Below are positions 45,076 through 54,820 of a stretch of DNA of 64,000 nucleotides, in pieces. Under the pieces are notes generated by a model, which was not told where the DNA came from, made no database searches, and worked only from the letters and a program-made list of their open reading frames with translations. Source of the stretch: Paenirhizobium daejeonense (GTDB taxonomy: Bacteria; Pseudomonadota; Alphaproteobacteria; Rhizobiales; Rhizobiaceae); contig NZ_JACLAL010000005.1 of the NCBI RefSeq assembly GCF_014280875.1, forward strand, positions 460,030 to 524,029. The letters are read 5' to 3'. How positions within the stretch are numbered: the stretch's first letter is position 1; every line of letters begins with the position of its first letter. The position numbers and the translations under genes are program-made.

Positions 45076-45129
45076 AGACATCGGGATGGCGCAGGAGGCG
45101 CGCCGCTTTCCCCTCGCCCGAGATCGCGG

Positions 45130-45735
45130 CTATTCCGCAGCCTTTGCCAGCGGTTCCGGCTCCAGCTCGTAGGAATAGCCTTCGAGCATGGTATAGGCCC
45201 GCTCGATCGCCTCGATCTGGGTTTCGGCGGCGCGGATGGCGTCGGATATCGATTGCGTGCGCGCCTTCAGCATGGAGCCGAGCACATCCGCTTCCGGCCG
45301 GCGGCCGATGCGGTCGATATGCTGGCGCACCCGGGCGCGATGGCGTTCCAGCTCGAGAATATGGAAGCGCGTCTTCAGGATGTCGTCGGTGAGCTTGCGG
45401 CGCAGGCCGGCGACGGGATCGAAGCTGCCGGGCTCGCGCTCGTCGAGGATCATGTCGTTGACCAGCGTCTCCAGCATCATCAGGCCCTTGAGATCGGCCG
45501 TATCGGCGAGCTGCGGGTCGTAGCCGGTGTCGTCATAGACCTTGCGCCGCACCGGATCCTTGAGCAGCTCGTAGGACGCCGTCACCTTGGCAAAACGGTC
45601 GACGTCGCCACCGCCATCGGGATGCTCGGTCTTGGCGATCTTGCGATAGGCGGCCTTGATAGCCGCATCGTTCGCGTCGCGGGGCAGCCCGAGCAGCTGA
45701 TAAGGATCGATCACGGTGGCACCTGTCTTCGGCAT
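45130..45735 (-). CDS. DnaJ-domain protein
   Basis: A 201-residue J-domain protein. The J domain (about 10-70) has DPYQLLGLPRDANDAAIKAAYRKIAKTEHPDGGG, including the HPD motif needed to stimulate DnaK. The rest is a helical region without G/F or zinc domains, so it is a class C J-protein with a specialised partner role. No dnaK is near. It converges on the hypothetical gene. Confidence 0.9.
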   Translation of the reverse strand: MPKTGATVIDPYQLLGLPRDANDAAIKAAYRKIAKTEHPDGGGDVDRFAKVTASYELLKDPVRRKVYDDTGYDPQLADTADLKGLMMLETLVNDMILDEREPGSFDPVAGLRRKLTDDILKTRFHILELERHRARVRQHIDRIGRRPEADVLGSMLKARTQSISDAIRAAETQIEAIERAYTMLEGYSYELEPEPLAKAAE

Positions 45736-46120
45736 TGCTAATCTTGCCCCCGCGCCTTCCTAGCCCGAAGGCCAGCGGGCATCAACCCCGCACCGGGACG
45801 AGGCTTCCAGAACCTCCCCTCAAATGTCAATGGATTCAGTCGTTTGACCAAAAGCAAACAAGAAAGGGCCCTGTTTTCGCCCTTGCCTTTTCGGTGGAAA
45901 ACCCTTAATTCTGGCGTCGTTCGGGCATTAATGATCCCGGAGACTGGACCGATTGTAGTGACCGTGTCATGCGGTTTTGGGGGCTTTCTCCCGCTGGTAG
46001 ACGTTCTTTCCCCGTTATCGCGACTTCCGACTGGCCCTTTCGCGAAAGGGTATGACACCCCTCTCTTCCGGCCTTCCGGATGCGAGGAACTGACAAACTA
46101 AGGGACAAGGAACTTCTCCC
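45736..46120. other. Leader and promoter region of the cold-shock gene
   Basis: A 385-bp gene-free stretch upstream of the cold-shock gene. Long 5' leaders are usual for cspA-type genes. No single structure was identified, but an A/G-rich AAAAGCAAACAAGAAAGGG at about 45848-45870 is notable. Confidence 0.4.
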
Positions 46121-46333
46121 ATGGCCACCAAAGGCACGGTAAAATTCTTCAATCAGGACAAGGGCTTCGGCTTTATCACTCCGGATGGCGGCGCTAAGGA
46201 CGTATTCGTCCACATCTCCGCTCTCCAGGCTTCCGGCATCCAGGCGATCAAGGACGGCCAGCAGGTCACCTTCGACACCGAGCCGGACCGCATGGGCAAG
46301 GGCCCGAAGGCCGTCAACATCCAGCTCGCATAA
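46121..46333 (+). CDS. Cold-shock protein (CspA family)
   Basis: A 70-residue single-strand nucleic-acid-binding protein. RNP1 (KGFGFI) and RNP2 (VFVHI) are intact: [30 protein letters not shown]. It acts as an RNA chaperone. AAGGAAC lies 7 bp before ATG. Two hairpins follow the gene (46344-46404). Confidence 0.97.
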   Translation: MATKGTVKFFNQDKGFGFITPDGGAKDVFVHISALQASGIQAIKDGQQVTFDTEPDRMGKGPKAVNIQLA

Positions 46334-46343
46334 TTTGCGGGTT

Positions 46344-46404
46344 GCTTCCGGCTCAACCGGAAGCCTGAGATGAGACATGAAACGGCGTCCTTCGGGGCGC
46401 CGTT
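46344..46404. terminator. Paired hairpins between the cold-shock gene and dusA
   Basis: GCTTCCGG...CCGGAAGC (46344-46364) is followed by AACGGCGTCC-TTCG-GGGCGCCGTT (46381-46404). They lie between convergent genes and probably terminate both. Confidence 0.65.
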
Positions 46405-46415
46405 CGCATTTCCGG

Positions 46416-47438
46416 CTATTCCGCCGCCACCTGCGGCTTTGGTCCACTGGCGATATCGACTGAAGCAAAAGCGGCCGCAATGACCTCCGGCCCGGCGCTT
46501 GCCTTGGTCGCATCGGTGGAAAGGATCTGCCGATATCGACGCGCCCCGGCAAAGCCCTGAAACAGCCCGACCATGTGTCGCGTGACATGGGAAAGCCGCC
46601 CGCCATCCGCCATCACCCGCTCTGCATAGACCATCATCGCGTCGCGTACCGCGTCCCAGTCCGGCTCCTGTGACGGCTCGCCATAAATTTTCTCGTCCAC
46701 GCCGGTCAGCATCGTGGCATTATGATAACTGGCCCGTCCAAGCATCACCCCGTCCATCACCTCCAGATGCCGGGAGGCCGCCTCGAGGCCGTCGATGCCG
46801 CCGTTGATGCCGAGGAAAACATGCGGGTTTTCCCGCTTCATCCGATAGACCAGTTCGTAGTCTAGCGGCGGGATTTCCCGGTTTTCCTTGGGCGATAGCC
46901 CCTTCAGCCAGGCCTTGCGGGCGTGGATCCAGATCGCATCCGCACCGGCCCCGATCATCCGGGTGAGGAATTCCGGCAAAACCTCGGCCGGCTCCTGGTC
47001 ATCCACCCCGATCCGGCACTTGACGGTGACCGGAACGGTCGCCACCTTTTTCATCGCGGCGACACAGCCCTCGACCACCTCGGGTGTCTGCATGAGACAA
47101 GCCCCGAAGGTCCCCGACTGCACCCTGTCAGAGGGACACCCGACATTAAGGTTGATCTCGTCGTAGCCATAATCCGCAGCGATCCGCACAGCCTCTGAAA
47201 GCTTTGCCGGATCCGAACCGCCAAGCTGCAGCGCCACCGGATGTTCCTCGGTCGAAAAGCCGAGAAGCCGGTCCCGATGCCCGTGAATGATCGCATCCGC
47301 GACGACCATCTCGGTATAGAGCAACGCCCGCCCCGTCAGTTGCCGGTGGAAATAGCGGCAGTGACGGTCGGTCCAGTCGATCATCGGGGCAACGGCGAAG
47401 AGTTTCGTCCCCGGGCTGTAGAGCGGTGCTATGGTCAT
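46416..47438 (-). CDS. dusA: tRNA-dihydrouridine(20/20a) synthase
   Basis: A 340-residue flavoprotein that reduces uridines in the tRNA D-loop. Sequence features: FAVAPMIDWTDRHCR (FMN-binding start), ALLYTEMVVADA, DEINLNVGCPSDRVQ with the active-site Cys, and IWIHARKAWLKGL. Start at 47438 gives the expected DusA length of roughly 330-345; an upstream ATG at 47474 is possible but adds an odd N-terminus. A clean, conserved gene. Confidence 0.93.
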   Translation of the reverse strand: MTIAPLYSPGTKLFAVAPMIDWTDRHCRYFHRQLTGRALLYTEMVVADAIIHGHRDRLLGFSTEEHPVALQLGGSDPAKLSEAVRIAADYGYDEINLNVGCPSDRVQSGTFGACLMQTPEVVEGCVAAMKKVATVPVTVKCRIGVDDQEPAEVLPEFLTRMIGAGADAIWIHARKAWLKGLSPKENREIPPLDYELVYRMKRENPHVFLGINGGIDGLEAASRHLEVMDGVMLGRASYHNATMLTGVDEKIYGEPSQEPDWDAVRDAMMVYAERVMADGGRLSHVTRHMVGLFQGFAGARRYRQILSTDATKASAGPEVIAAAFASVDIASGPKPQVAAE

Positions 47439-47535
47439 GAGCGGTGAGATAACCCCGCAATGGCTTGTTCGCAAGGGTTTCCCGGTCCGGCTGCCCGTTC
47501 TGTGACAATTGAAGAAGTCGGAAAGGGCGAAGAGA

Positions 47536-47973
47536 TCACAGAAGGCCGAGTTCGGCGAGTTCCCGCTTCAGGTCTTCGGGCATTTCCTCGATATTGGCTC
47601 CGGAGGCACCGAGGTCGCGGGGGGCTGCATCCGGCTCCAGATAGCGCCAGCCCTGGAAGGGGCGGCGCGGCGCCGGCGTCACCTCTATCACTTCCGGCCC
47701 GAGTATCAGTTCGCAGCGCGTGATACCGTCGCCGCCGGTGAAGGTCTTGATGTCGAGGAGCTTCTGCCGCGCCGCCACCTGACCCTTGATGATCCAGTAG
47801 AGCGAGCCGCCGTCCAGCAATTCCTCGCCACGCTTGGGCACCATGCGCGTCACATGGCTGGAATGGGGCTCCAGACCGGCTGCGACGGCAATAAGCGCCC
47901 TCTCCGCCACCCAGTCACGAAGATCCTGAAGGGAGTCGGCGCCGACGCAGAGCTTGATGAGATGCAGTGTCAT
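47536..47973 (-). CDS. DUF1489 family protein
   Basis: A 145-residue protein of the alphaproteobacterial DUF1489 family: MTLHLIKLCVGADSLQDL at the start and SLYWIIKGQVAARQKLLDI in the middle are diagnostic, as is RRPFQGWRYLEP. The function is unknown. It is commonly kept in Rhizobiales. ATG 47973 is favoured because the family starts MTLHL; the longer frame to 48003 is not family-like. Confidence 0.88.
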   Translation of the reverse strand: MTLHLIKLCVGADSLQDLRDWVAERALIAVAAGLEPHSSHVTRMVPKRGEELLDGGSLYWIIKGQVAARQKLLDIKTFTGGDGITRCELILGPEVIEVTPAPRRPFQGWRYLEPDAAPRDLGASGANIEEMPEDLKRELAELGLL

Positions 47974-48062
47974 GCCTGCGGTGATAATCCGATGACAGCC
48001 CACGTCAAGGGGCGGATGAATAAGTCGGCAGTGCCATCGTTCAAATTGGGTGTGCAGACAAT

Positions 48063-48986
48063 CTAGGCATTCACAGCTTCGCCTTGCATCCCGCCACGTT
48101 TGATAAAACTGCCGGGCGGCAGGCCGACATGGCGGCGAAAGGCGGTGCTGAAGGTGCTGGCGGAGCTGTAGCCGATCCGCCGTGCCACCTCATCGAGCGC
48201 CACTTTCTCGCTGCGTAGCAGGTTCTTTGCGACCGTCATCCGCCATGACAGCAGATATTCCATTGGCCGCACCCCGACCATGCGGTTGAAGCGGTCGAAG
48301 AAAGCCGAGCGAGACATGCCTGCCTCCTGGGCAAGGTCCGGAACCGTCCATGCCCTTTCGATATCCCCATGCATGCCACGCAACGCAACGGCGATCCGGG
48401 GATCGGCAAGGCCGCGCAGGAGGCCCGGCTGGGCTTCCTCGGTCGGCGCTGCCCGAAGTGCCTCGATCAACAGGATTTCGACGAGCCGCTGCAAAATGAG
48501 ATCGCGGCCGATGTCCTTTCGCGCCGCCTCCTCTCCGAGCAGGCGCACCAGCTGCGCGAGCCGGGGCACCCCACGGATGTGGATCATGCGCGGCAAAAGA
48601 GAGACGAACAGCCCGGCATCAGGCGCATCGAAGGAAAACCAGCCGCCGAACTGTCGGACATCGGGAGGACCGTCCTGCCGGCCGTGACGGATTTCCCTGT
48701 CGGGGGCAACGGCTGTCTTCGGATCGATGTGCAAGGGCTGCGCGGGTTCGAGACTGGACATCATAAAGGATGGAGTTTCAGGCAGAAGCACGAAGTCGCC
48801 TTCTTCGAGGATGACCGGCTGCTCTCCACTGACAGCCAGACGACAGCTTCCCTCGATCATCGCGCAAAATCCCGGCAGCCCGAAATCGGCGTAGCGCACC
48901 GCCCAGCGCCCTGCGCCGGTGATCCCCTTGGAGAACACGGCCCAGGGGCGGAGAATCTGGATAACTTCGGTCAGCGGGTCGGTCAT
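48063..48986 (-). CDS. AraC-family regulator with cupin domain (CuxR/DUF6597-type)
   Basis: A 307-residue regulator. The N-terminal 150 residues form a cupin-like sensor (WAVRYADFGLPGFCAMIEGSCRL, FVLLPETPSFMM) and the C-terminal 100 residues are an AraC HTH (SFFDRFNRMVGVRPMEYLLSWRMTVAKNLL, IGYSSASTFSTAFRR). It diverges from an SDR gene, 98 bp apart, an arrangement typical of a regulator and its target. Confidence 0.92.
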   Translation of the reverse strand: MTDPLTEVIQILRPWAVFSKGITGAGRWAVRYADFGLPGFCAMIEGSCRLAVSGEQPVILEEGDFVLLPETPSFMMSSLEPAQPLHIDPKTAVAPDREIRHGRQDGPPDVRQFGGWFSFDAPDAGLFVSLLPRMIHIRGVPRLAQLVRLLGEEAARKDIGRDLILQRLVEILLIEALRAAPTEEAQPGLLRGLADPRIAVALRGMHGDIERAWTVPDLAQEAGMSRSAFFDRFNRMVGVRPMEYLLSWRMTVAKNLLRSEKVALDEVARRIGYSSASTFSTAFRRHVGLPPGSFIKRGGMQGEAVNA

Positions 48987-49084
48987 GTCGGACTATCTCA
49001 AATAAAATATGGACTATTGATCGAAGATAGTCCTGATTATGTCGATTACAACGATCTCGTCAACAGCGAACACAGGAGATCCTC

Positions 49085-49828
49085 ATGAAGACCGTACTCA
49101 TCACCGGCTGCTCATCCGGCTATGGATTGGAGACCGCCCGTTACTTTCATGAGAAAGGCTGGAGCGTCATAGCCACCATGCGGAACCCGCGCGACGGCCT
49201 GCTGCCGGCGTCGGAACGCATTCGCATGCTGCCGCTGGACGTGACCGATCCCGAGAGCATCGCGGCCGCCGTGGAAAAGGCGGGGCCGATCGATGTGCTG
49301 GTGAACAATGCCGGGATCGGTGTCGTCGGCGCTTTCGAGGCCACGCCGATGGCGCATGTCCGCAAGGTCTTCGAGACCAATAGCTTCGGCGTCATGGCCA
49401 TGACACAGGCCGTCATCCCGCAGATGCGAGAGCGCCGGTCCGGCGTGATCGTCAACGTCACCTCGAGCGTGACCCTTGCGGCAATGCCGTTGGCGGCGGC
49501 CTATACCGCAAGCAAGCAGGCGATAGAGGGATTCACCGGATCGCTGGCGCATGAATTGGCCGCCTTCGATATCCGGGCGAAACTGGTGGAACCCGGTTAT
49601 GCGCCGACGACGCGGTTTGCGGCCAACACCGACATTCCTGTCATGGACCTGATCCCGGAATCCTATGCCGAATTTGCCGGACCGATCTTTGCCGGCTTCG
49701 CCAACCCGGCGCTGACGACGAGGGAAAGCGACGTAGCCGAGGCGATCTGGATGGCTGCCAACGACACTTCGGACAGGCTGCGTTATCCGGCAGGAGCGGA
49801 TGCTGTGGCCCTCTCTAGGGTCGCCTGA
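49085..49828 (+). CDS. Short-chain dehydrogenase/reductase
   Basis: A 247-residue classical SDR. TGCSSGYG binds NAD(P), NNAG lies in VLVNNAGIG, and the active-site YTASK follows SSVT. ACAGGAGATC precedes the ATG. The substrate is unknown. It is divergent from the AraC regulator, which probably controls it. Confidence 0.93.
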   Translation: MKTVLITGCSSGYGLETARYFHEKGWSVIATMRNPRDGLLPASERIRMLPLDVTDPESIAAAVEKAGPIDVLVNNAGIGVVGAFEATPMAHVRKVFETNSFGVMAMTQAVIPQMRERRSGVIVNVTSSVTLAAMPLAAAYTASKQAIEGFTGSLAHELAAFDIRAKLVEPGYAPTTRFAANTDIPVMDLIPESYAEFAGPIFAGFANPALTTRESDVAEAIWMAANDTSDRLRYPAGADAVALSRVA

Positions 49829-49911
49829 TCTGCACGGCAGGATATCAAACGGCCCGGCATGCCGGAGGTTACTGAAGCCTCCGGCCTTGTTGCTGACGGT
49901 CCGGCAATCGC

Positions 49912-50370
49912 TCACCCGAGGGACTTCGCCATCCTGAACCGATCGAGGGACTGCCCGTGGCGATGAACCGTTTCTCGCTCTATCACGACAAACCCCATCC
50001 GCTCAAAAAACGGTCTTGCTGTGATGCTGACTTCGGAATGAAGCCCTGTCAGTCCGCTTGCCCGCGCGTGAGCCTCGACCGCCTCGATGAGCGCCGTTGC
50101 AACCCCGCGCCCACCGAACTCGGGATGCACAAACATCATGTCGATATGGCCGTCTGCTTCGAGATCGGAAAAGCCCGCGACAACGCCGCCGATCTCCGCG
50201 ACCCATGTCGGCCTGTTGGCGCGGCGTATCGACCAGACGTCCCGGTCTGCATGTGCCCACGCATCGATCTGCGCAGGCGTATAATCCTTCGAAGCCGTTT
50301 CGCGGATCGCCCGCAGAAACACGTCTATGACGCTATCGAGATCGTCAGGTCTGTAAGGGCGGATAAACAT
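49912..50370 (-). CDS. GNAT-family N-acetyltransferase
   Basis: A 152-residue acetyltransferase. IRPYRPDDLDSVIDVFLRAI opens the fold; VHPEFGGRGVATALIEAVEAHA is the acetyl-CoA loop (motif A) and FFERMGFVVIERE the C-terminal strand. Typical of small peptidyl or amino-acid acetyltransferases; substrate unknown. Confidence 0.9.
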   Translation of the reverse strand: MFIRPYRPDDLDSVIDVFLRAIRETASKDYTPAQIDAWAHADRDVWSIRRANRPTWVAEIGGVVAGFSDLEADGHIDMMFVHPEFGGRGVATALIEAVEAHARASGLTGLHSEVSITARPFFERMGFVVIERETVHRHGQSLDRFRMAKSLG

Positions 50371-50485
50371 AGAGCGGCCACTTCGAATGCAGGATTGAAA
50401 GGAGACCTTCCCACCGGGTATCAGCCGGGCCGGCGGGCGGCAAGTCTCCTCACTGCGGATGAGATCGGCGCCCCTCAGGGCGCCA

Positions 50486-51886
50486 TCAACATTCGACGAC
50501 GTTGACGGCGAGGCCGCCGAGAGAGGTTTCCTTGTACTTCTCGTTCATGTCGTTGCCGGTCTGGCGCATGGTTTCGATGGCGGCATCGAGCGGCACGAAA
50601 TGCTGGCCGTCGCCCTTTAGCGCCAGCGAAGCGGCGGTTACAGCCTTGACCGCCCCGAGAGCGTTACGCTCGATGCACGGCACTTGCACAAGGCCGGCAA
50701 CCGGGTCGCAGGTCATGCCGAGATGGTGTTCCAGCGCGATTTCCGCGGCATTCTCGATCTGCTCCGGGCTGCCGCCCATGACCGCGGCAAGACCGGCCGC
50801 TGCCATGGCGGATGCCGAGCCCACCTCGCCCTGACAACCGACCTCGGCACCGGAGATCGAGGCGTTGTGCTTGATGATGCCGCCGACGGCAGCGGCCGTC
50901 AGCAGGTAATCGCGGACACCCTCCTGGTCGGCATCGGGATGGAAATGCAGATAGTAGCGGATCGTCGCGGGGATGACACCGGCCGCGCCATTGGTCGGCG
51001 CGGTCACGACGCGTCCACCGGCCGCATTCTCCTCGTTGACCGCCATGGCATATACCGACAGCCAGTCATTCGCGAGCAAGGGATTGAGACGGTTGCTGCG
51101 CCACTCTTCCTGCAGCTTGTCGTGAATGGACCTTGCCCGTCGGCGCACGTTGAGCCCGCCCGGCAGCCTGCCTTCCTGCTTCAGCCCCCGGTCGATGCAG
51201 CCGCTCATCGCATCCCAGATCCGGTCGAGGCCGGAATCGAGGCTTTCGCGGTCCATCGCCGTTTCCTCGTTGGCGCGCTTCATCTGGGCGATCGTCAGGC
51301 CGGAGCTGGCGGCCATGTCGAGCATCTCTTTGGCGGAGGAAAAGGGATAGGGCACCTTCCGGCCGCCACTGCTCTTTTTTGCAGCTTGCATGGCCGCAAG
51401 CTCTGTATCGGTCACGACGAAACCGCCGCCGATCGAATAATAGACAGTGGTCAGCAGCACGCGGCCGTCGCGGTCGAGAGCTGAGAAGCGCATGCCGTTG
51501 GCATGGCCCGGCAGCGGGGTCTTCTTGTCGAAGACAAGATCGTCCTTGGGCTGGAAGGTATAGGCCGGATGACCCGGCGGCTGCACCTTGCCGGTCTTCT
51601 CGACCTCCTCGATGATCGTATCCATGTGGTCGGGGTCGATGCTGTCGGGCGCTTCGCCGGTAAGACCGATGATAACAGCCCTGCCCGTTCCGTGACCGAT
51701 GCCGGTATAGGCGAGCGAACCGTGCAGGCTCACTTTCAGAGCCGCCACATGCGCGCCGTGCGGCCGCGGCCAGCTATCGGACAGAATGAGGTCGAGGAAC
51801 CGGTTCGCAGCCGTCATCGGCCCCATTGTGTGGGAGCTCGAAGGCCCGACGCCGATCTTGAAAACATCGAATACCGAAAGAAACAT
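50486..51886 (-). CDS. sdaA: L-serine ammonia-lyase (L-serine dehydratase)
   Basis: A 466-residue iron-sulfur enzyme turning L-serine into pyruvate and ammonia. [17 protein letters not shown] opens the beta domain; the alpha domain has [27 protein letters not shown] and [19 protein letters not shown] with the cluster cysteines. It ends in ...VNVVEC: in the Legionella enzyme the C-terminal Cys inserts in the active site as the fourth cluster ligand, and the same end is seen here. The start at 51886 gives the family-like [12 protein letters not shown]. Confidence 0.95.
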   Translation of the reverse strand: MFLSVFDVFKIGVGPSSSHTMGPMTAANRFLDLILSDSWPRPHGAHVAALKVSLHGSLAYTGIGHGTGRAVIIGLTGEAPDSIDPDHMDTIIEEVEKTGKVQPPGHPAYTFQPKDDLVFDKKTPLPGHANGMRFSALDRDGRVLLTTVYYSIGGGFVVTDTELAAMQAAKKSSGGRKVPYPFSSAKEMLDMAASSGLTIAQMKRANEETAMDRESLDSGLDRIWDAMSGCIDRGLKQEGRLPGGLNVRRRARSIHDKLQEEWRSNRLNPLLANDWLSVYAMAVNEENAAGGRVVTAPTNGAAGVIPATIRYYLHFHPDADQEGVRDYLLTAAAVGGIIKHNASISGAEVGCQGEVGSASAMAAAGLAAVMGGSPEQIENAAEIALEHHLGMTCDPVAGLVQVPCIERNALGAVKAVTAASLALKGDGQHFVPLDAAIETMRQTGNDMNEKYKETSLGGLAVNVVEC

Positions 51887-52060
51887 GAGATTCCGACCTG
51901 CGCACCGGATCCTGAAGCATGGCCGCCGAGCCCTTGTGACCGCGACGAGGTAGAGGATCAACCGACATATAGTGATTCAAGGCTAGGATATCATCGATTG
52001 CGAATGCGTCGGCGAACCGACATCGGCTTTCACCGTCGCGACATGGGTGTCATCTGCTGC

Positions 52061-52095
52061 AAATAAAAACAGCGCGGGCTTTTCGACCCGCGCTG
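52061..52095 (-). terminator. Rho-independent terminator (minus strand)
   Basis: On the minus strand CAGCGCGGG, TCGAAAAG, CCCGCGCTG is followed by TTTTTATTT, a strong terminator. It ends a unit from the right, so something is transcribed leftward in 52100-52400. Confidence 0.9.
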
Positions 52096-52121
52096 TGAAT
52101 GAAAACCGGATGTTGACCGGT

Positions 52122-52223
52122 TCAGATGCTGCCAAAAAGATAAGCGAGGCAAAGAACGCCAGCAAATCCCATCAATGCACGAAATGTGACGCTCCAGCAC
52201 GATTTCTGGATACTGTCTTCCAT
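52122..52223 (-). CDS. 33-residue membrane protein
   Basis: Starts at ATG 52223 (GGAG 5 bp upstream) and ends TGA. The protein starts MEDSIQKSCWSVTFRALM and continues with one hydrophobic span ending LAYLFGSI. It is the only coding-like sequence before the strong terminator at 52061-52095. Upstream to 52530 no other gene is evident. Function unknown. Confidence 0.45.
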   Translation of the reverse strand: MEDSIQKSCWSVTFRALMGFAGVLCLAYLFGSI

Positions 52224-52529
52224 ATAGGCTCCGATTGTCATCCATGGTTGGCAGAAAGCCGTCCCCCGACCGCCTTCTTGATGTCGATCTATTAAAGTTT
52301 GCAGGGTTTCGCAACTGCAAAAAAGGCAAAACAAAGGCGCTTTCGATTTCCAGCCATGCGTAAGTTGCATAGTTTTTCGAAATATCAATGGCTTGGCACT
52401 TCACTCATTGAATCACGTCAATAAGCTGTCCGTCATATTTTTGTCAAAAGCCCTGCCATCCGACGCTGGCCTTGTGGAATTTTGTCCAGTGAGCTTAAAA
52501 CATTTCGTGGAATCGACCGGAGCCTTGGG
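52224..52529. other. Intergenic region between divergent units
   Basis: An AT-rich stretch between the 33-residue gene (minus) and the DUF599 gene (plus). It probably holds both promoters. No repeat or further gene is seen. Confidence 0.4.
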
Positions 52530-53222
52530 ATGACCCTTGCCGATTATTGCGCCCTTATCCTCTTCGCCGGCCTTTGGGTCGGCTATTCCTGGATCACAGG
52601 TCAGGCACGCATCCTTTCGCGCAGTAGCCTCACCCAGGTCATGGCCGAACGCCGCCGCGCCTGGATCATGAATTCGCTGAAGCGCGACCTGAAGATGATC
52701 GACACGCAGATCCTCGCCGGACTGCAGAACGGAACGGCCTTCTTCGCCTCGACCTCCATCCTCGCGATCGGCGGCTGTTTTGCCCTTCTCGGTCAGACGG
52801 ACAAGGTGGATTCGGTGCTGAAGGATTTGCCCTTCGTTCTTCCGGGCGGGCGCACCACCTTCGAGATCAAGGTTTTCGTCCTCACCGCGATCTTCGGCTA
52901 TTCCTTTTTCAAGTTCGGCTGGTCGTACCGGCTGTTCAATTACTGCACCATTCTCTTCGGTGGACTGCCGATGTCCGAGGAGACGCGGCGGGATCCGGCA
53001 GCCGCTGAGAAAGCGGCCGAACTCGCAATCCGCATGAACATCATCGCCGCAAGCCATTTCAATGCAGGCCTGCGCGCGCTTTTCATGTCGATCGGCTATC
53101 TCGGCTGGTTCGCCAGCCCCTATCTGTTCATGGCAACGTCTACGGTTGTCTTTGTTGTGCTTATCCGCAGGCAATTCTTCTCCGAGGCCAGGCTTGCACT
53201 CATTCATGGACCAGCGCCATGA
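52530..53222 (+). CDS. DUF599 membrane protein
   Basis: A 230-residue inner-membrane protein of the DUF599 family, beginning MTLADYCALILFAGLWVGYSWI. About four spans, with conserved RRRAWIMNSLKRDLKMIDTQILAGLQNGTAFFASTS between spans 1 and 2. The function is unknown. GGAG precedes ATG 52530. Confidence 0.9.
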   Translation: MTLADYCALILFAGLWVGYSWITGQARILSRSSLTQVMAERRRAWIMNSLKRDLKMIDTQILAGLQNGTAFFASTSILAIGGCFALLGQTDKVDSVLKDLPFVLPGGRTTFEIKVFVLTAIFGYSFFKFGWSYRLFNYCTILFGGLPMSEETRRDPAAAEKAAELAIRMNIIAASHFNAGLRALFMSIGYLGWFASPYLFMATSTVVFVVLIRRQFFSEARLALIHGPAP

Positions 53223-53315
53223 AAAGGCCGCGTTTGATGTTTCTCCCAGGCAGGTGCCCTGCCGTTCGCGTGGGCCGTCCTCCCCAATAACGGACCATCA
53301 ACAAAGGGATTGACC

Positions 53316-54284
53316 GTGCAGCCCTCCTCCGAGCGCCCAGAAAAAGCATCGTCGCATCCCCGTATCGGCGCACTCGATGCCGCTCGCGGGCTGGCGCTGA
53401 TCGCCATGGCGACCTATCACTTCAGCTGGGACCTCGAATTCTTCGGCTATCTGGATCCGGGAACCTCGACGCATGGACCGCTGAAGATCTATGCGCGCTG
53501 CATCGCCTCCAGCTTCCTGTTTCTCGCCGGCTTCAGCCTCGTTCTGGCGCAGTATCCCGAACTGCGGCTGAAGTCCTTCCTGAAGCGTCTCGGCATCATC
53601 GTTGCGGCGGCACTGGCCATTACGGTCGCAACCGCCATCGCCATGCCGGACGGGTTGATCTTCTTCGGCATCCTGCACAGCATCGCGGCTGCAAGCCTGT
53701 TGGGACTGCTGTTCCTGAGGGCGCCGCCGCTGCTGACGATAGCCGTGGCGGCCGTCATCATCGCCCTGCCGGTTTACTACCAGTCGGAAGCCTTCGACGC
53801 ACCGTGGCTGCTATTCCTCGGGCTTTCACAGCATCTGCCACGATCCAACGACTACGTGCCGATGCTCCCGTGGAGCGGTGCTCTGCTCATGGGGATTGCA
53901 GCAGCGCGCATCGCCCACGGGCGAGGATGGTTGACCGCGCTCGCGCGTCTTCCGGAAGGCCCTCGGTGGCTGCGCTGGGGCGGGCGGCACAGTCTGATCG
54001 TCTATCTGGTCCACCAACCCGTGCTGATCGCCATTGTCTATTTGATGTCGATCATTGCGCCACCTCAGGAACCTGATCCTATTCAGTCGTATCTGATGAG
54101 TTGTCAGACGGCATGCCAGGCGGAAGGAAGCGAAGCGGAGCTATGCACCCGTTTCTGCTCCTGCACACTGGACCGTTTGCAGGAGCAGTCACTGCTGGCA
54201 CCGCTCCAGTCCGGCGCAATCTTACCGGACAAGGATGAGCGGATATTGAAGCTTGCGCGTGAATGTTCAGCCATCAGCCAATGA
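53316..54284 (+). CDS. DUF1624/heparan-alpha-glucosaminide N-acetyltransferase-like membrane protein
   Basis: A 322-residue membrane acyltransferase-like protein. It starts at GTG 53316 (AAAGGG 7 bp upstream; a TTG two codons earlier is too close to the site). Features: RIGALDAARGLALIAMATYHFSWDLEFFGY (the DUF1624 signature with the catalytic-type His), many spans, and LPWSGALLMGIAAARI. The last 60 residues form an unusual Cys-rich soluble tail (CQTAC, CTRFCSC) not seen in all members. It lies 12 bp before the next gene. Confidence 0.87.
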   Translation: MQPSSERPEKASSHPRIGALDAARGLALIAMATYHFSWDLEFFGYLDPGTSTHGPLKIYARCIASSFLFLAGFSLVLAQYPELRLKSFLKRLGIIVAAALAITVATAIAMPDGLIFFGILHSIAAASLLGLLFLRAPPLLTIAVAAVIIALPVYYQSEAFDAPWLLFLGLSQHLPRSNDYVPMLPWSGALLMGIAAARIAHGRGWLTALARLPEGPRWLRWGGRHSLIVYLVHQPVLIAIVYLMSIIAPPQEPDPIQSYLMSCQTACQAEGSEAELCTRFCSCTLDRLQEQSLLAPLQSGAILPDKDERILKLARECSAISQ

Positions 54285-54296
54285 CAGGATCTGATC

Positions 54297-54773
54297 ATGA
54301 ATGCCTATAGGTTAAAGCCGCTGCGGTATCCCTGGCCGCCGGTCGTTTATGTTCTGGCCATTGCAGTGGCCTTTCTCGCGGACCGCTATGTCGGACTATT
54401 GCCCCCGGCGCGCGGCGATGGATATTTCTTCATCACCGTCGGCGGATTGCTGGTGGCGTTGGCAATCGCACTCGATATCTGGGCGGTGAAAACCCTGCTG
54501 GATTGCCATACTGCCGTCCTGCCGAACCGCTGTGCCCAACGGCTGGTGACCACCGGCCCGTTCCGTTTCACGCGGAACCCGATTTATCTCGGCTATACGC
54601 TTCTGACGTTGGCCTTCGGCCTGCTGACCGGCAATGCCTGGTTCTTCGTCGCCGGACTGACTGCTGCGGCGCTCACCACCATGGTCGCGATCCGTTGCGA
54701 AGAAATGCATCTGCTTGCGCGCTTCGGCGCAGATTTCGAACATTATTGCCAGCGCACCCGGCGCTGGATCTGA
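54297..54773 (+). CDS. Isoprenylcysteine carboxyl methyltransferase family protein
   Basis: A 158-residue membrane methyltransferase of the ICMT/PEMT fold. After three spans it has the SAM-binding stretch VTTGPFRFTRNPIYLGYTLLTLAFG and ALTTMVAIRCEEMHLLARFGADFEHYCQRTRRW. The substrate is unknown, possibly a lipid or small thiol. It may be transcribed with the DUF1624 gene. Confidence 0.9.
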   Translation: MNAYRLKPLRYPWPPVVYVLAIAVAFLADRYVGLLPPARGDGYFFITVGGLLVALAIALDIWAVKTLLDCHTAVLPNRCAQRLVTTGPFRFTRNPIYLGYTLLTLAFGLLTGNAWFFVAGLTAAALTTMVAIRCEEMHLLARFGADFEHYCQRTRRWI

Positions 54774-54820
54774 AGAGAGGCTGGAGAGGGATGCTGCGTG
54801 GGATCGCGCAGCTCTTCCCA

